Assembly (NCBI GenBank): GCA_013360295.1 | Contig: JABWCL010000014.1 | Location: forward strand, 30,973 to 94,972 | Source: Ignavibacteriaceae bacterium | GTDB lineage: Bacteria > Bacteroidota > Ignavibacteria > Ignavibacteriales > Ignavibacteriaceae | Direction of reading: 5' to 3' | Length of the DNA: 64,000 nucleotides | Shown here: positions 26,811-37,339 of the stretch, piece after piece | Layout of the letters: each line of letters begins with the position of its first letter | Numbering within the stretch: position 1 is the stretch's first letter | Notes under the pieces: generated by a model | The model's database searches: none | Seen by the model: the letters and a program-made list of their open reading frames with translations, nothing else | What the model was told of the DNA's origin: nothing | Made by a program: the position numbers and the translations under genes

Positions 26811-26840
26811 GACTTTTTTGCAATACCGTGCAAAAAAGTC
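26797..26840. repeat. Three copies of a 12-bp motif at the ATPase promoter
   Basis: TGCAAAAAAGTC occurs at 26797-26808 and 26829-26840 in direct orientation and inverted at 26811-26822. The first two copies make a perfect 12-bp palindrome with a 2-nt centre that overlaps the -35 box. Confidence 0.7.
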
Positions 26841-26892
26841 GAATTCTAATGTGAAGGAGCTATGCCGGGTAAGGAAGTTTGGAATAGGAAGG

Positions 26893-26921
26893 GCGCCGGA
26901 GGGAAGCTTATCATCCGGCGC
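26893..26921 (-). terminator. Hairpin after the 855-aa T9SS protein gene
   Basis: GCGCCGGA / TCCGGCGC stem of 8 bp with a 13-nt loop, 18 nt downstream of the stop codon on the minus strand. There is no U-run. Confidence 0.5.
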
Positions 26922-26938
26922 ACTATGTTTTCAACGGG

Positions 26939-29506
26939 CTATTTTATTACCAATACCTTATGTACGGTTCGCTTATCGTTTATGGTGAATGAGCAGTAGT
27001 AAACTCCGGAGGCCAATTTAAGCTTTGAAGCGTCAATCACTATGCTGTGAGCCCCCGCCGGTTTTTGTTCATTTGTAAATTCGGCAACAAATTTACCGCT
27101 ATTGTCATAAAGCGATACAATAACCATCGAAGGAATCGGCAAATGGATTTCAAAAGTTGATGATTCTCTTACCGGATTAGGATAATTGTTTTTTATGGCA
27201 TAACTCTGAGCAGCCTTTTCCGATTTTTCAATACCTGTTACGGAAGGCAGTTGATACATAAACATCGAACGGCCGTGTGTACCGGCAAATAATTTCCGTG
27301 AAGGCTGATGAAAGTTCAGATCGAACACCGGTGAGTTAGGCAGCACCCCCAGCGACGACCAGGATGAGCCAAGATCCTCAGTGTAAAACACACCCGCGTC
27401 TGTTCCCACATACAAAGTTGAATCATAATCATAATCAATGATGAGGGAATTCACCGGAATGTCAGGCATATTTCCGGTTATGTTTTGCCAGGAAGAGCCA
27501 TTGTCGGTCGTGCGGAAAACGTGCGCGTTTGGTTCGTCAAGATTATAACCACTCAGTGTAACATAAGCAACCGCGGGATTTGAAGTATCACATACAACAT
27601 CAGTCATATAACGGCGGGGAAGATTTCCGGTTATGTCAGTCCAGGAAGAGCCGTCGTTAGTTGAAACAGACATCTTTGCGTCATCGGTAGCAACATAGAG
27701 AATTCGAGACAGATTGTTTTCCGCGACTCCGGCTGAAATGGCCGTAATAGTGCCAAGCCTGCCGTTTGGCCCCCTTGTCAGGTCGGGACTAATCGGGGAC
27801 CAAAGATTTCCGCGGTTAGTTGTTTTGTGGAGTTTGTAAGTGCCAAGGTATAATATCGCCGGATTAACAGGATCGAGTATGTAAGGGGTTGACCAGTTTG
27901 TGCGGGCGAAGTCAATACCATCTGCTATGAAGTTAAAAGTTTGTCCGCCATCTGTGCTTCTGCTTATCCCGCCGAACTGATACTCTGCATAGATAATATC
28001 TGAATTTGTATAATCAACGAGAGTGTGGAACCCATCTCCGCCGTAGAAGAACTGCCAGTCATAAAGCGCTCCGGTTTGCGTACCGACTGTGCCATTATCC
28101 TGAGTACCGCCATAAAGCCGCGCCGGGTTGAGGTAGTCAACCGTCGAGGCGTAAAACTGGGTTGCAGGAAGGTCGTATGATTTTGTCCAGGATGAACCAT
28201 TATTTGCGGATAAAAATACACCGCCGTCATTACCGCAGTACAGGTGCTGCGGATTCGCGGGATCTATCCAGAGCGCGTGCTGGTCCGGGTGCTGCTGATC
28301 AAACGAACCGGAATAGGAATTAGAGATGTTCATCCAATTGCTGCCGCCGTCGGAGGAAAAGTGAAAATCAATTTCGCCGACATAAACGTGCAAATGATTA
28401 ACCGGTGAAACCTCTATGGTTCCGAAGTACCACCCAAAATCATAAAATTCTGATGACAGGTAAGAGCCCGGCATTTCAGTCCAGGTTACTCCTTTGTTAG
28501 TTGATCTGTAAAAAGCCATAAAAGAGTTGTTTGAACCATTCGGTGAAGATGCTTTTTTATATAACGCATAAATATAGTTGGGATTGCTTGGCGCCACAGC
28601 AATACTTATCCTTCCAATAGTAGCAGCCTGAGCCGGGAGCCCGCCTGAAACCCTGTTCCAGGAAGAGCCACCGTTTGTGGAAAGGAAAATACCTGATGCA
28701 ATACCGGCTGCTTTTCTGAATGTCGGCCCGCGTAGCCGCTCCCACATAGCAGCGTAGACACGGTTAACGTCCTGCGGGTCCACTGCCACATCAATGGCGC
28801 TTGTTGAATCATTAAGGTAGAGGACATTGCTCCAGGTAAGACCGGCATCAGTTGACTTATATATACCGCGGTGCGGAGACTTAGAGTACAATCCTCCTGA
28901 TGCAGCGACATATAATATATTGGAATTAAGCGGATGTATTTCTATTTCCGCGATGTGCCGTGTCGAATCCAGCCCGATAAGGTTCCAGGTCTCTCCCGCG
29001 TCCGTTGATTTTAATAATCCGAATCCCGCGTAGCTGTCTGTACTGATATTAGCTTCACCGGTTCCGCAGTAAAGTATATTGCTGTTATTAGGATCCATTT
29101 CAAGCGCGCCGATTGAGAGGGAGGGAAAATCAGGTGTTTTATCCGTCCACGTAATTCCTTTATTCGTGCTCTTAAAAACTCCGCCCGCGGCAAAACCGGC
29201 GCAAATAATATTTGTGTTCTGCGGGTTAACGGTCAGGGCAGTTATCCTTCCGCCGACGTTAAAGGGGCCTGCGTCAGTCCAGGCCGCATTATATTTCCTT
29301 TCAGCAGCGCGCATAGAAGAAATACGGGTAACTGCTTCATAATATTTATCGTATGGTAAATCGCCTTTATCATTCATTCTTTGTACGGAAAACCATTCCG
29401 AGGGGATGAATTTCTTATTCGATTTAAAATTCTTTGGAGTGTAAACCAAAGGAAACAATGCGCTTATAATTAATAACGCGGAGAGAAAGCTGATGATTTT
29501 CTTCAT
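26939..29506 (-). CDS. Secreted beta-propeller (BNR/sialidase-like) protein with T9SS sorting domain
   Basis: An 855-aa protein with a signal peptide (about 1-22). The body repeats the BNR/Vps10-like units SxDGGxxW (for example STNKGITW, STDAGETW, STNGGSSW, TTDNGSSW), which form one or two propellers. The last 80 or so residues are a type A C-terminal T9SS domain: YPNPVRESSTF, a middle strand VSLYDNSGK, and a final basic strand ending KVLVIK. It should be exported by T9SS and anchored or released at the surface. The ligand is unknown; such proteins often act in adhesion or glycan and protein handling. Confidence 0.85.
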   Translation of the reverse strand: MKKIISFLSALLIISALFPLVYTPKNFKSNKKFIPSEWFSVQRMNDKGDLPYDKYYEAVTRISSMRAAERKYNAAWTDAGPFNVGGRITALTVNPQNTNIICAGFAAGGVFKSTNKGITWTDKTPDFPSLSIGALEMDPNNSNILYCGTGEANISTDSYAGFGLLKSTDAGETWNLIGLDSTRHIAEIEIHPLNSNILYVAASGGLYSKSPHRGIYKSTDAGLTWSNVLYLNDSTSAIDVAVDPQDVNRVYAAMWERLRGPTFRKAAGIASGIFLSTNGGSSWNRVSGGLPAQAATIGRISIAVAPSNPNYIYALYKKASSPNGSNNSFMAFYRSTNKGVTWTEMPGSYLSSEFYDFGWYFGTIEVSPVNHLHVYVGEIDFHFSSDGGSNWMNISNSYSGSFDQQHPDQHALWIDPANPQHLYCGNDGGVFLSANNGSSWTKSYDLPATQFYASTVDYLNPARLYGGTQDNGTVGTQTGALYDWQFFYGGDGFHTLVDYTNSDIIYAEYQFGGISRSTDGGQTFNFIADGIDFARTNWSTPYILDPVNPAILYLGTYKLHKTTNRGNLWSPISPDLTRGPNGRLGTITAISAGVAENNLSRILYVATDDAKMSVSTNDGSSWTDITGNLPRRYMTDVVCDTSNPAVAYVTLSGYNLDEPNAHVFRTTDNGSSWQNITGNMPDIPVNSLIIDYDYDSTLYVGTDAGVFYTEDLGSSWSSLGVLPNSPVFDLNFHQPSRKLFAGTHGRSMFMYQLPSVTGIEKSEKAAQSYAIKNNYPNPVRESSTFEIHLPIPSMVIVSLYDNSGKFVAEFTNEQKPAGAHSIVIDASKLKLASGVYYCSFTINDKRTVHKVLVIK

Positions 29507-29535
29507 AAAATGATTTGTTTTGTAGCCTATTGGGG

Positions 29536-31533
29536 TTAATGACTTTTAGCGGGAAGGCCGTCATCAAGCAGGTCAATTGCCAGATCAACCGCCTGGTGTG
29601 TTCCGGTTATCACCACAGAATCACCCGGCATGATATTTTCACTCCCGGATGGATTTGTAAGAACCACGTCATTGCGAATAAGCGCTATTATAGTGGCCTT
29701 TGTCCTGGCTCGCAGATCAAGTTCTTTAATGCTTTTACCGGCAAGGATGTTGGCGGGATTCATATAATAAACCTCCGTAAGTCCCTGTGCGAGGATCTCA
29801 TCAAGATGAATAAGCTGCGGAGCCTCCTCAGTATCGCGGCGCATCATACTGTATGATTCCCCCCTTAACAGGGCGACCTGCCTCATTATAATATTTATGG
29901 GAATATGATATTTGTGCATCACCCTGCTGAATATCTGCAGGGATGTTTCAAACTCTTCAGGGATCACCTCATCCGCTCCGAGGTTTCGGAGTGTTTCTAT
30001 TTCGCTCAGGTAACGGGTCCGGGCGATAAGATGCGCTTTCGGAAAATCTGATTTGATCAGCCTGGTCGCGGTTTGGGTGGATGCGGGGTCGGATATGGCA
30101 AGTACTACGACTCTTGCTTTTTCCATATTCACCGCATGGTGGATCTCTTTCCTGGTTATGTCGCCGTAAATGATACTTTCCCCCTGCGATTTATAATGGA
30201 GTACGGAATCAGGATTCATTTCAATTACAATATAGGGTATTCCCGCTTCTTTAAGAGTGCGGGCAAGATTTTTACCGTTCACACCAAATCCGGCTATCAC
30301 CACGTGCCCGCTGAGTTTTACCTTTCCTACTTCATCAGTCTCAGCTTTTTTATCCTTACGCTTATCAAGAGCGTTGGTAATGCGTATGGTTGCGTAATGA
30401 GTAAACTGAGTGAGGAAAGGTGTGAGTATCAGCGTAAAAATTGTGGAGGCGAGAAAAACATTGAAATAAAATCCGGAGATAAGTTCCAGATTTATACCTT
30501 CCTGTATAAGCACGAATGAAAACTCTCCGATCTGCGCAAGCGCCACTCCCGAAACAATTCCTATTCTTAAAGGATATTTCATAAGCAATACAATAGCGAC
30601 AATAATCAGAGATTTAACCGACACAATCCCTAACACGACGGATGTTATAAGAATGCTATGCTCCAGGAGGAAATCAACATTAAGCAGCAACCCGACGGAA
30701 ACGAAAAAGATGCTATTGAAGACATCCTTGAAGGGAAGGATTTCCGCGGTAATCTCATGGCTGAATTCGGACTCCGAAATTATTACTCCCGCAATAAACG
30801 CTCCGATACTGAAAGACAGGCCAAACAGCCCGGTTATGTATCCGACTCCCAGAGCAATCAGAAGTACACCCATTGTGAAAGCTTCACGGCTGCGCAGGCG
30901 GGCGATGAGGAGAATAAAACGGGGCATAATGACCTTCGCGGCGATAAGTATGGCGGCTACCGCTCCGAATGAAGCAACTATTCTTCCCGCAACTCCCGCT
31001 ATGCTGAACTCTTCTCTTGAGGCAAGAATCGGCAGGAGAATAAGCATAGGCACTATGGCCATATCCTGAAAGATCGCGATACCAACGCTTATTTTTCCGT
31101 GAGGCGTGTCAAGCTCGTTTTTATCTACCAGCATTTTTAATACTATAACGGTGCTTGAGAGAGAAATAAGCATGCCAAGGAAAATACTTTGGGTGAGAGT
31201 TTGCCCGACAAAGTAAAAGACCAGGCCGGAAATAAAAATTGTTAGCGAGACCTGCATTCCTCCGGAAAAGAGAAGCAGGTTTTTCATTTTGATAAGTTTG
31301 GAAATTGAGAACTCAATTCCAATGGTAAACATAAGCAGAATGACGCCGATCTCTGCCATTATTTTAATCTCTTCACCGCCTTTAACCAGCCCCAGGGCAT
31401 AGGGGCCGATTAACACTCCGGTGAAAAGGTACCCGGTAATAGCCGGTAATTTAAACCGGTTGAACAGAAGTAAAACCGGCATTGAAACCAGCAGTATTAC
31501 AACAAGATCTCTGAGTATTCCGATGTTATGCAT
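29536..31533 (-). CDS. Cation:proton antiporter of the KefB/YbaL type with TrkA domains
   Basis: A 665-aa protein with a CPA2-type antiporter domain of about 12 helices (1-385), a TrkA-N Rossmann domain beginning HVVIAGFGVNGKNLA (about 412-426) and a TrkA-C domain at the end (about 575-660, GKSIKELDLR and DSVVITG). It exchanges K+ or Na+ for protons across the inner membrane, gated by nucleotide binding. The closest named types are KefB/KefC and YbaL; the glutathione-gating features of Kef are not checked. It lies alone, 29 nt upstream of the propeller protein gene on the same strand. Confidence 0.87.
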   Translation of the reverse strand: MHNIGILRDLVVILLVSMPVLLLFNRFKLPAITGYLFTGVLIGPYALGLVKGGEEIKIMAEIGVILLMFTIGIEFSISKLIKMKNLLLFSGGMQVSLTIFISGLVFYFVGQTLTQSIFLGMLISLSSTVIVLKMLVDKNELDTPHGKISVGIAIFQDMAIVPMLILLPILASREEFSIAGVAGRIVASFGAVAAILIAAKVIMPRFILLIARLRSREAFTMGVLLIALGVGYITGLFGLSFSIGAFIAGVIISESEFSHEITAEILPFKDVFNSIFFVSVGLLLNVDFLLEHSILITSVVLGIVSVKSLIIVAIVLLMKYPLRIGIVSGVALAQIGEFSFVLIQEGINLELISGFYFNVFLASTIFTLILTPFLTQFTHYATIRITNALDKRKDKKAETDEVGKVKLSGHVVIAGFGVNGKNLARTLKEAGIPYIVIEMNPDSVLHYKSQGESIIYGDITRKEIHHAVNMEKARVVVLAISDPASTQTATRLIKSDFPKAHLIARTRYLSEIETLRNLGADEVIPEEFETSLQIFSRVMHKYHIPINIIMRQVALLRGESYSMMRRDTEEAPQLIHLDEILAQGLTEVYYMNPANILAGKSIKELDLRARTKATIIALIRNDVVLTNPSGSENIMPGDSVVITGTHQAVDLAIDLLDDGLPAKSH

Positions 31534-31904
31534 TTAGTGTCAATTCCTTAATAGTACTTTGCGGAATATTGTAACATATTTTTCATCCCCGGAAAAGAAA
31601 ATTATAGAATTTAGCCGGGTGAGTTACCACATAAATATGCGGGCATATTATTTTATCCCTCCCTGTTGATGATTATGAAAACCTTATGAAATTTCCGGTC
31701 AGGCCGCAGACCTGGTGGTAATATTCTTTGCTAATCGCCTCTGCGGCTTCTAAACGCTCTTACCACGGGCGCTTGCGTCATTAATCGAAATTGGTATTCC
31801 GTCGGTTTTATTTGATGATTTAACAACTTTCTCAATCATAAACCCAAATTTACTTAATAATACTAAAATATTTAAGTATAATTATGGGTTCTTATTCCCC
31901 CTTA
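31534..31904. other. Intergenic region between the antiporter and PEPCK genes
   Basis: This 371-bp gap contains the antiporter promoter region and the 3' flank of pckG with a nested inverted repeat (see 31841-31890). No gene or RNA was recognised in it. Confidence 0.45.
31841..31890 (-). terminator. Nested A+T-rich hairpin downstream of pckG
   Basis: Outer arms AACCCA / TGGGTT and inner arms ACTTAA / TTAAGT lie 15 nt past the pckG stop. The stem is weak and lacks a U-run, so terminator function is uncertain. Confidence 0.3.
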
Positions 31905-33692
31905 TTATAACTTATTCACTCTTTCTTCAAGAGCATTAAGTTCTTCGGTGATTTCTTTCGGCAGGCGAGCGCCAAAGCGTTCGAAGTACTCGCGTAGGCT
32001 TTTTACTTCGTTCAGGCCTTCTTCCTTTGTAAGAGCAAATAATTTTTTCATATCGTCATTTGTAAGGTTTAGTCCGGTAATGTCAACCGCGCCTTCGGCG
32101 GGAATGTGCCCAAGCGCGCTTTCCGTATAATTATTCTTTCCGTCAAGCCGTTCAAATATCCATTTAAGAACTCTTATGTTATCTCCGTAACCCGGCCAGA
32201 TAAATTTCCCGTTCTCGTCTTTGCGGAACCAGTTAACGAAAAAGATTTTAGGTAGTTTCGACTCATCCGCTTTCTTGCCGGTTTCGAGCCAATGTTTCAT
32301 ATAATCGGCCATATTGTATCCGCAGAAGGGGAGCATCGCGAAAGGATCGTGGCGAAGCTGGCCGATCGCGCCAAACGCTGCAGCCGTCATCTCTGAGGCA
32401 ACACTTGCGCCTAAAAATGTTCCGTGCTGCCAGTTGTGCGCTTCGTAAACAAGAGGAATGAAAGAGGCTCTTCTTCCACCGAAAAGTATAGCTGAGATCG
32501 GAACACCTTCGGGATTTTCCCAGGCAGGATCAATAGAGGGGCACTGATTTGCGGGAGCCGTGAATCTGGAATTTGGGTGTGCGGCCGGCCGGTGGAAACC
32601 GGGCTTCCAGTCCCGTCTTAACCAATCCATTAAATGTTTCGGTTGTTCGTCGGTCAACCCTTCCCACCATACATCGTGTTCATCCGAGAGGGCAACGTTT
32701 GTGAATATTGTATTTTTGGATGCTGCGATCAGCGCGTTCGGATTTGTTTTCATTGATGTGCCCGGGGCAACTCCGAAGAACCCTGCTTCAGGATTGATCG
32801 CGTAGAGCCTTCCGTCTTTTCCGAATTTCATCCACGCGATATCATCACCCACAGTTTCAACTTTCCATCCCGGAAGAGTGGGAAGCATCATTGCCAGATT
32901 AGTCTTACCACAGGCGCTCGGGAACGCAGCTGCAATATATTTCTTTTCTCCCTCCGGATTTGTAACCCCGACAATAAGCATATGCTCCGCGAGCCAGCCT
33001 TCATCTCGCGCCATTACTGAGGCAATGCGTAACGCGAAACACTTCTTACCCAGCAGCGCGTTGCCGCCATACCCGCTTCCGTATGACCAGATAGCTCTTT
33101 CTTCGGGGAAGTGAACTATGTATTTGGTTTTACTGCAGGGCCAGGCAACGTCCTGCTGTCCGTCTTCGAGAGGGGAACCCACAGTGTGAAGGCACGGAAC
33201 GAAATCGCCGGTTTCACCGAGGGAATCAAGAACCTTTTCGCCTATTCTCGTCATTATCTTCATATTGCAAACCACATAGGGGGAATCGGTGAGTTCAATA
33301 CCGATTTGTGAGATAGGTGAACCAAGAGGACCCATACTGAAAGGGATGATATACATTGTACGCCCCTTCATACATCCCGTGAAAAGCCCGCGCAGAGTCT
33401 CCTTCATTTCTTTCGGATCAAGCCAGTTATTGTTGGGCCCCGCGTCTTCCTGTTTCAGAGAGCAGATATATGTCCTGTCTTCCACACGCGCAACGTCTGT
33501 CGGGTCGGTAATCGCAAAATAACTATTAGGATGTTTTTCCGGATTGAGCCTGATGAAGCTTCCCCGCTTCACAAGCTGATTAGCCATATGGTTGAACTCC
33601 TCCTCGCTGCCGTCACACCAGTGAATTGTGTCAGGCTGGCAAAGATGCACCATCTCGTCGATCCAGTTAAGTAATTTTGCGTTATTTACCAT
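31905..33692 (-). CDS. pckG: Phosphoenolpyruvate carboxykinase (GTP)
   Basis: A 595-aa enzyme of the GTP-dependent PEPCK class, which converts oxaloacetate and GTP to PEP and CO2 for gluconeogenesis. The kinase P-loop reads [15 protein letters not shown] (about residue 257-271) and carries the hyper-reactive Cys. [11 protein letters not shown], the tail segment [19 protein letters not shown] and the N-terminal [10 protein letters not shown] match the family. Its length is normal. It is transcribed alone; the atypical reductase gene upstream on the same strand is 126 nt away. Confidence 0.95.
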   Translation of the reverse strand: MVNNAKLLNWIDEMVHLCQPDTIHWCDGSEEEFNHMANQLVKRGSFIRLNPEKHPNSYFAITDPTDVARVEDRTYICSLKQEDAGPNNNWLDPKEMKETLRGLFTGCMKGRTMYIIPFSMGPLGSPISQIGIELTDSPYVVCNMKIMTRIGEKVLDSLGETGDFVPCLHTVGSPLEDGQQDVAWPCSKTKYIVHFPEERAIWSYGSGYGGNALLGKKCFALRIASVMARDEGWLAEHMLIVGVTNPEGEKKYIAAAFPSACGKTNLAMMLPTLPGWKVETVGDDIAWMKFGKDGRLYAINPEAGFFGVAPGTSMKTNPNALIAASKNTIFTNVALSDEHDVWWEGLTDEQPKHLMDWLRRDWKPGFHRPAAHPNSRFTAPANQCPSIDPAWENPEGVPISAILFGGRRASFIPLVYEAHNWQHGTFLGASVASEMTAAAFGAIGQLRHDPFAMLPFCGYNMADYMKHWLETGKKADESKLPKIFFVNWFRKDENGKFIWPGYGDNIRVLKWIFERLDGKNNYTESALGHIPAEGAVDITGLNLTNDDMKKLFALTKEEGLNEVKSLREYFERFGARLPKEITEELNALEERVNKL

Positions 33693-33818
33693 AATTATCC
33701 TTTTAAGTTTGTAACACGGTTAGAAAATGAGCCTCTAAGATAATGAAAAAGGAGAATTTTGTATAACATTTTCAGCCGAATTCAGATACGAAACGGCTAC
33801 TAAAACCACGGAAATAGT

Positions 33819-34487
33819 TTACTTTCTTTCCCAGCAAAGCCGCATTATTTCTGTATAATGATAAACTTTTACTCCCGGGTTCCTCTCTTTTGATACTGTT
33901 AACATTGCTTTTGCCACATTTTCACCTGAGACCGGTTTATAAACGGAGGGTATAAGGAAGGAAAAGAGTGGCGCGGACAGCTGCGCGAAACTCTCACCGA
34001 AACGGGATTCATTTCTCTGTCCGAGAAGAAGTGACGGGCGGAAAATTGAAACAGATGGGATGGCAGCCTTTGCAACCTCATCCTCAACCTCCCCTTTCAG
34101 ATTTAAGTAAAAGTTATTGCTTTTGCTGTTTGCCCCGACGGAAGAGACAAGGACGAAATTGTTAGTCCCCGCATCGGCACTTAGACGTGCTGCGTTCACG
34201 GGAATATCATAATCTACCTTGCGGTATGCTTCTTTATCTCCTTTCACTTTTGACTGAGTTGTACCCACCGCCACAAAAACCGACTCACTTCCGGCGATTG
34301 CCTTTTCAAAAGCTTCCGGGTCAGAAAAATCAATAACATATACTTTTATTTTCTGTGCGGATAAATTCAGCGGGCGCCTGCTTATGATGTTCACCGCACT
34401 AAAGTGCTCATCATCAGAAAGTAATCTGACCAGGTGAGAGCCGATAAGTCCTGTTGCGCCTATTACTGTTGCAGTCTTGTGATTCAT
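33819..34487 (-). CDS. NAD(P)-binding oxidoreductase of the atypical SDR (TIP30-like) type
   Basis: A 222-aa protein beginning ATVIGATGLIGSHLVRLL with the GxxGxxG nucleotide motif (9-15), DFSDPEAFEKAI, VFVAVGTT and NNFVLVSSVGAN (strand before the catalytic Ser), and IFRPSLLLGQRNESR. This is the NAD(P)H-binding family of small atypical reductases related to HTATIP2. The Tyr-x-x-x-Lys pair of classical SDRs is replaced (NNFYLNLKGEVE contains Y and K). The substrate is unknown. Confidence 0.8.
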   Translation of the reverse strand: MNHKTATVIGATGLIGSHLVRLLSDDEHFSAVNIISRRPLNLSAQKIKVYVIDFSDPEAFEKAIAGSESVFVAVGTTQSKVKGDKEAYRKVDYDIPVNAARLSADAGTNNFVLVSSVGANSKSNNFYLNLKGEVEDEVAKAAIPSVSIFRPSLLLGQRNESRFGESFAQLSAPLFSFLIPSVYKPVSGENVAKAMLTVSKERNPGVKVYHYTEIMRLCWERK

Positions 34488-34871
34488 CTAATATTGCTGT
34501 TGTTGCTGAAAAATTTTCAATTAATTGCGGTAATATTCGGGATTTTTCCCGGGTATACAATAGCAGTAAATTTAATTATTTACGCTTGCGAGCCGGTATA
34601 ATCCTGCGAAGTGATGGCGCCTTGATACTCACGAAAACTTGCGGGATACTTAGCGACTGTAGACTCATCTGTTATAAATTACCTACACTTATATGTTAAT
34701 AAGAATTTTATTTGATGTCAGCAGAATCTTTGGTAATTTTACCATAATAAAAATTACTGCATTATAAGCCGGGCAGATACCCATAGTATGCATCGCGCGT
34801 ATTAAAGCTGATATAACTGAAGCCTGACATTGAAGTCAGGCAACCATTTTTAGGTATTAAGGCAAGCAAAT
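34488..34871. other. Divergent intergenic region
   Basis: This 384-bp A+T-rich gap separates the minus-strand reductase from the T9SS protein gene. Only the inverted repeat at 34822-34841 stands out. No small gene is supported. Confidence 0.45.
34822..34841 (+). promoter_or_regulatory. Inverted repeat in the leader of the 811-aa T9SS protein gene
   Basis: GCCTGAC-ATTGAA-GTCAGGC, a perfect 7-bp stem, lies 30 nt before the ATG at 34872. It is followed by CAACCATTTTT and could be an operator, an mRNA hairpin or a weak terminator. Confidence 0.4.
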
Positions 34872-37307
34872 ATGTTTCGCAAAATTTTACCAATTCTTGT
34901 TTTCGCGTCAATCATTTATCCCCAGCAACCCTGGCTCCCCCTCTCAACTAATATCCCCGGCAATCTTTATTCTGTACATTTTAATAATTCAAACACAGGA
35001 TGGACGGCCGGAGATTATGGAGTGATTTCAAAAACTACTGACGGTGGTATTTCCTGGGATTATCAGTATCCGGTTGTAAAGGAGGAAATAACTGCAATTG
35101 TTCCCCACCAATATGTAAATGCGACTATGTTTGCCGGGGGTAAACAAGGGATGCTCTTTCGGTCAACCAATTCTGGGGAGTTATGGACTGATCTGGAATT
35201 TAAGGATTCAAGGACTGTGAGGGGTATTCATTTCATAAGCAGTACAACCGGATTTATTTACGGTGACTCTGCACTGCTCAAAAAGACGACGAATGGAGGA
35301 CTGAACTGGAGCAATGTACAATCAGGAATAAGTACCATTGATGTTTATGGCATTGCGTCTACGAATGAGGGAATCCTCATTGCTGTCGGGAGAAACGGAT
35401 ATATTCTGCGCAGCACGAACCAGGGTGTAAGTTGGTCATTAGTGAATTCTGGAGTCAGCGGAAACCTTTATGGCGTGCTGTATAATCACCACAACACTAA
35501 TCTTTGGATTTGCGGTGAGGGGGGAGTAATATTGCGATCCACCAATCAGGGGCTGAACTGGATACCCCAGTCAACCGGAGTTCAGAGTGCGTTGAGGGCT
35601 GTTGTTTTTAATTCTTCCTCGCAAGGCTGGACGGTTGGTGATAACAGCAGCATTCTAAATACAACCGACGGCGGAACGACCTGGAGTCAGATAAATGTTC
35701 CTGTTCAGAGCAATTTCTCCTCAATAGGCATTACCGGGACGGTGATTTTGGTTTGCGGTGACGGGGGCGCACTGTTGTACTCGAATAATTCCGGATCTTC
35801 CTGGGTAGTGGAACGCACAAATGAACTGCATAAGCACAACATCATTTCCATACACGGCTACACCGGGAAAATTTTTGTCGGCGGAAATTATGGTCATTTC
35901 TACACAAAGGGGCTTGCTGCCCCTCAATACGATAACTGGAAAAAACAACCCCTTTTTATCAATGTAGCATTTAATATGGTGAAGACCCTGAACGATACAA
36001 TCGGAATAGCGGTAGGGTATAGCGGCAGCGGCTCGGCAATCCGGGGGCTAATAGCTAAAACCACCAATGGAGGCCTGCAATGGGATACAATTCCCTCTCC
36101 CACACCTTTGCGGATATTTTCAGTTGAAATGCGTGATGCAAATAATTATTGGATTACCGCGTCAAATTCAACAGGAGATGGAGTGAATAAATTATATTTT
36201 ACCACAAACGGCGGCTCAGCGTGGACGGAGAAACCGTTTCCCATTCCTGCCGGCGTGTATATCAGAAAGATACATTTTACAAGTCAGCAGAAAGCGTATT
36301 GTTCAACGACCGGAGATAAGATTTTATTTACAACAAACGGGGGCGGATCGTGGGGTTACCGGACTGCGCCTGTACCTTTTGCGGCAGTTGACTTTGTTGA
36401 CGATTGGGAAATTCGCGCAATTGCGGTAAAAAATGCAAACAGTAATCCCATACACTATCTGTCAGCAGACGGTGGAACCACCTGGAATTCAAGTTTTTAT
36501 AGCACATCAGGTAAATATATGACCGGCATTAAGTATGTGCGATACAACCATACAGTTTTAATCGGTGAGGGAGGTGCGGTTGAAGTGTTTTATCCCGTTT
36601 CGGGGTTAAGCTCTATGAATCTTAAACTTTACCCATATCATAACTTGTATGATTTGTGTTTTCCTGATTCATCAATTGGTTATATCGTTGGGGGAAATGG
36701 AGTTATTTATAAAACGTATGCGGCGGGGCTTCCGGTTGAGTTCAAGTCATTCACCGCAGAGTATACAGCCGGAAAAGTGGTCTTAAAATGGAGTACGGCA
36801 ACGGAGCTTAACAACAGGGGTTTCGAGGTGCAGCGTAAATTAGCGGAGTCAGGGATTGAAGTGGGTAACTCCTGGGCGACCGTAGCCTTTCTTCGCGGTG
36901 CCGGAACATCAACTGAACCGCATAATTATGAGTATGCCGATGAACCCGCGACTGGCTATAAATATGCATATCGTATCAAGCAGACTGATTATGACGGCAA
37001 ATTCTCATACAGCGATCTGGTTGAAGTTTATATCCCCACAGTCAACAGCGTGGAACTGGAACCAAACTTTCCCAATCCATTCACCGGGAACACAACAATA
37101 ACTTATTCTCTCCCTCACTCGGGTTATTACAGGGCTTCTGTTCTGAATGTAAATGGCGAGGAAATATATGTGTTCTCTGACGGAATAATGGAATCAGGGC
37201 AGTATAAGGTTATGTGGGATGCTTCGGGAGTTAGCAGCGGTGTTTATTATTTTATTGTAAGAGGCTCGGGTTACAAAGCGGGAATAAAAATGCTGCTGTT
37301 GAGGTGA
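34872..37307 (+). CDS. Secreted YCF48/BNR-repeat protein with T9SS sorting domain
   Basis: An 811-aa protein with a signal peptide (1-18, ending IIYPQ). It carries many repeats of the YCF48/BNR kind: GWTAGDYGVISKTTDGGISW, STNSGELW, TTNGGLNW, STNQGVSW, TTDGGTTW and so on up to about residue 600. A fibronectin-like stretch (EFKSFTAEYTAGKVVLKWST, about 625-645) follows, then the C-terminal sorting domain starting FPNPFTGNTTI and ending KMLLLR. It is exported through T9SS. Repeats of this kind form a propeller; the ligand is unknown. Confidence 0.85.
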   Translation: MFRKILPILVFASIIYPQQPWLPLSTNIPGNLYSVHFNNSNTGWTAGDYGVISKTTDGGISWDYQYPVVKEEITAIVPHQYVNATMFAGGKQGMLFRSTNSGELWTDLEFKDSRTVRGIHFISSTTGFIYGDSALLKKTTNGGLNWSNVQSGISTIDVYGIASTNEGILIAVGRNGYILRSTNQGVSWSLVNSGVSGNLYGVLYNHHNTNLWICGEGGVILRSTNQGLNWIPQSTGVQSALRAVVFNSSSQGWTVGDNSSILNTTDGGTTWSQINVPVQSNFSSIGITGTVILVCGDGGALLYSNNSGSSWVVERTNELHKHNIISIHGYTGKIFVGGNYGHFYTKGLAAPQYDNWKKQPLFINVAFNMVKTLNDTIGIAVGYSGSGSAIRGLIAKTTNGGLQWDTIPSPTPLRIFSVEMRDANNYWITASNSTGDGVNKLYFTTNGGSAWTEKPFPIPAGVYIRKIHFTSQQKAYCSTTGDKILFTTNGGGSWGYRTAPVPFAAVDFVDDWEIRAIAVKNANSNPIHYLSADGGTTWNSSFYSTSGKYMTGIKYVRYNHTVLIGEGGAVEVFYPVSGLSSMNLKLYPYHNLYDLCFPDSSIGYIVGGNGVIYKTYAAGLPVEFKSFTAEYTAGKVVLKWSTATELNNRGFEVQRKLAESGIEVGNSWATVAFLRGAGTSTEPHNYEYADEPATGYKYAYRIKQTDYDGKFSYSDLVEVYIPTVNSVELEPNFPNPFTGNTTITYSLPHSGYYRASVLNVNGEEIYVFSDGIMESGQYKVMWDASGVSSGVYYFIVRGSGYKAGIKMLLLR

Positions 37308-37339
37308 TAGCGCTTCTCGTTTGGATTGTTATTAGTATA

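Noticed and set aside
31534..31904. A small RNA or riboswitch upstream of the antiporter
   Set aside because: No conserved structure could be recognised by eye, only a weak A+T-rich hairpin belonging to the pckG end.
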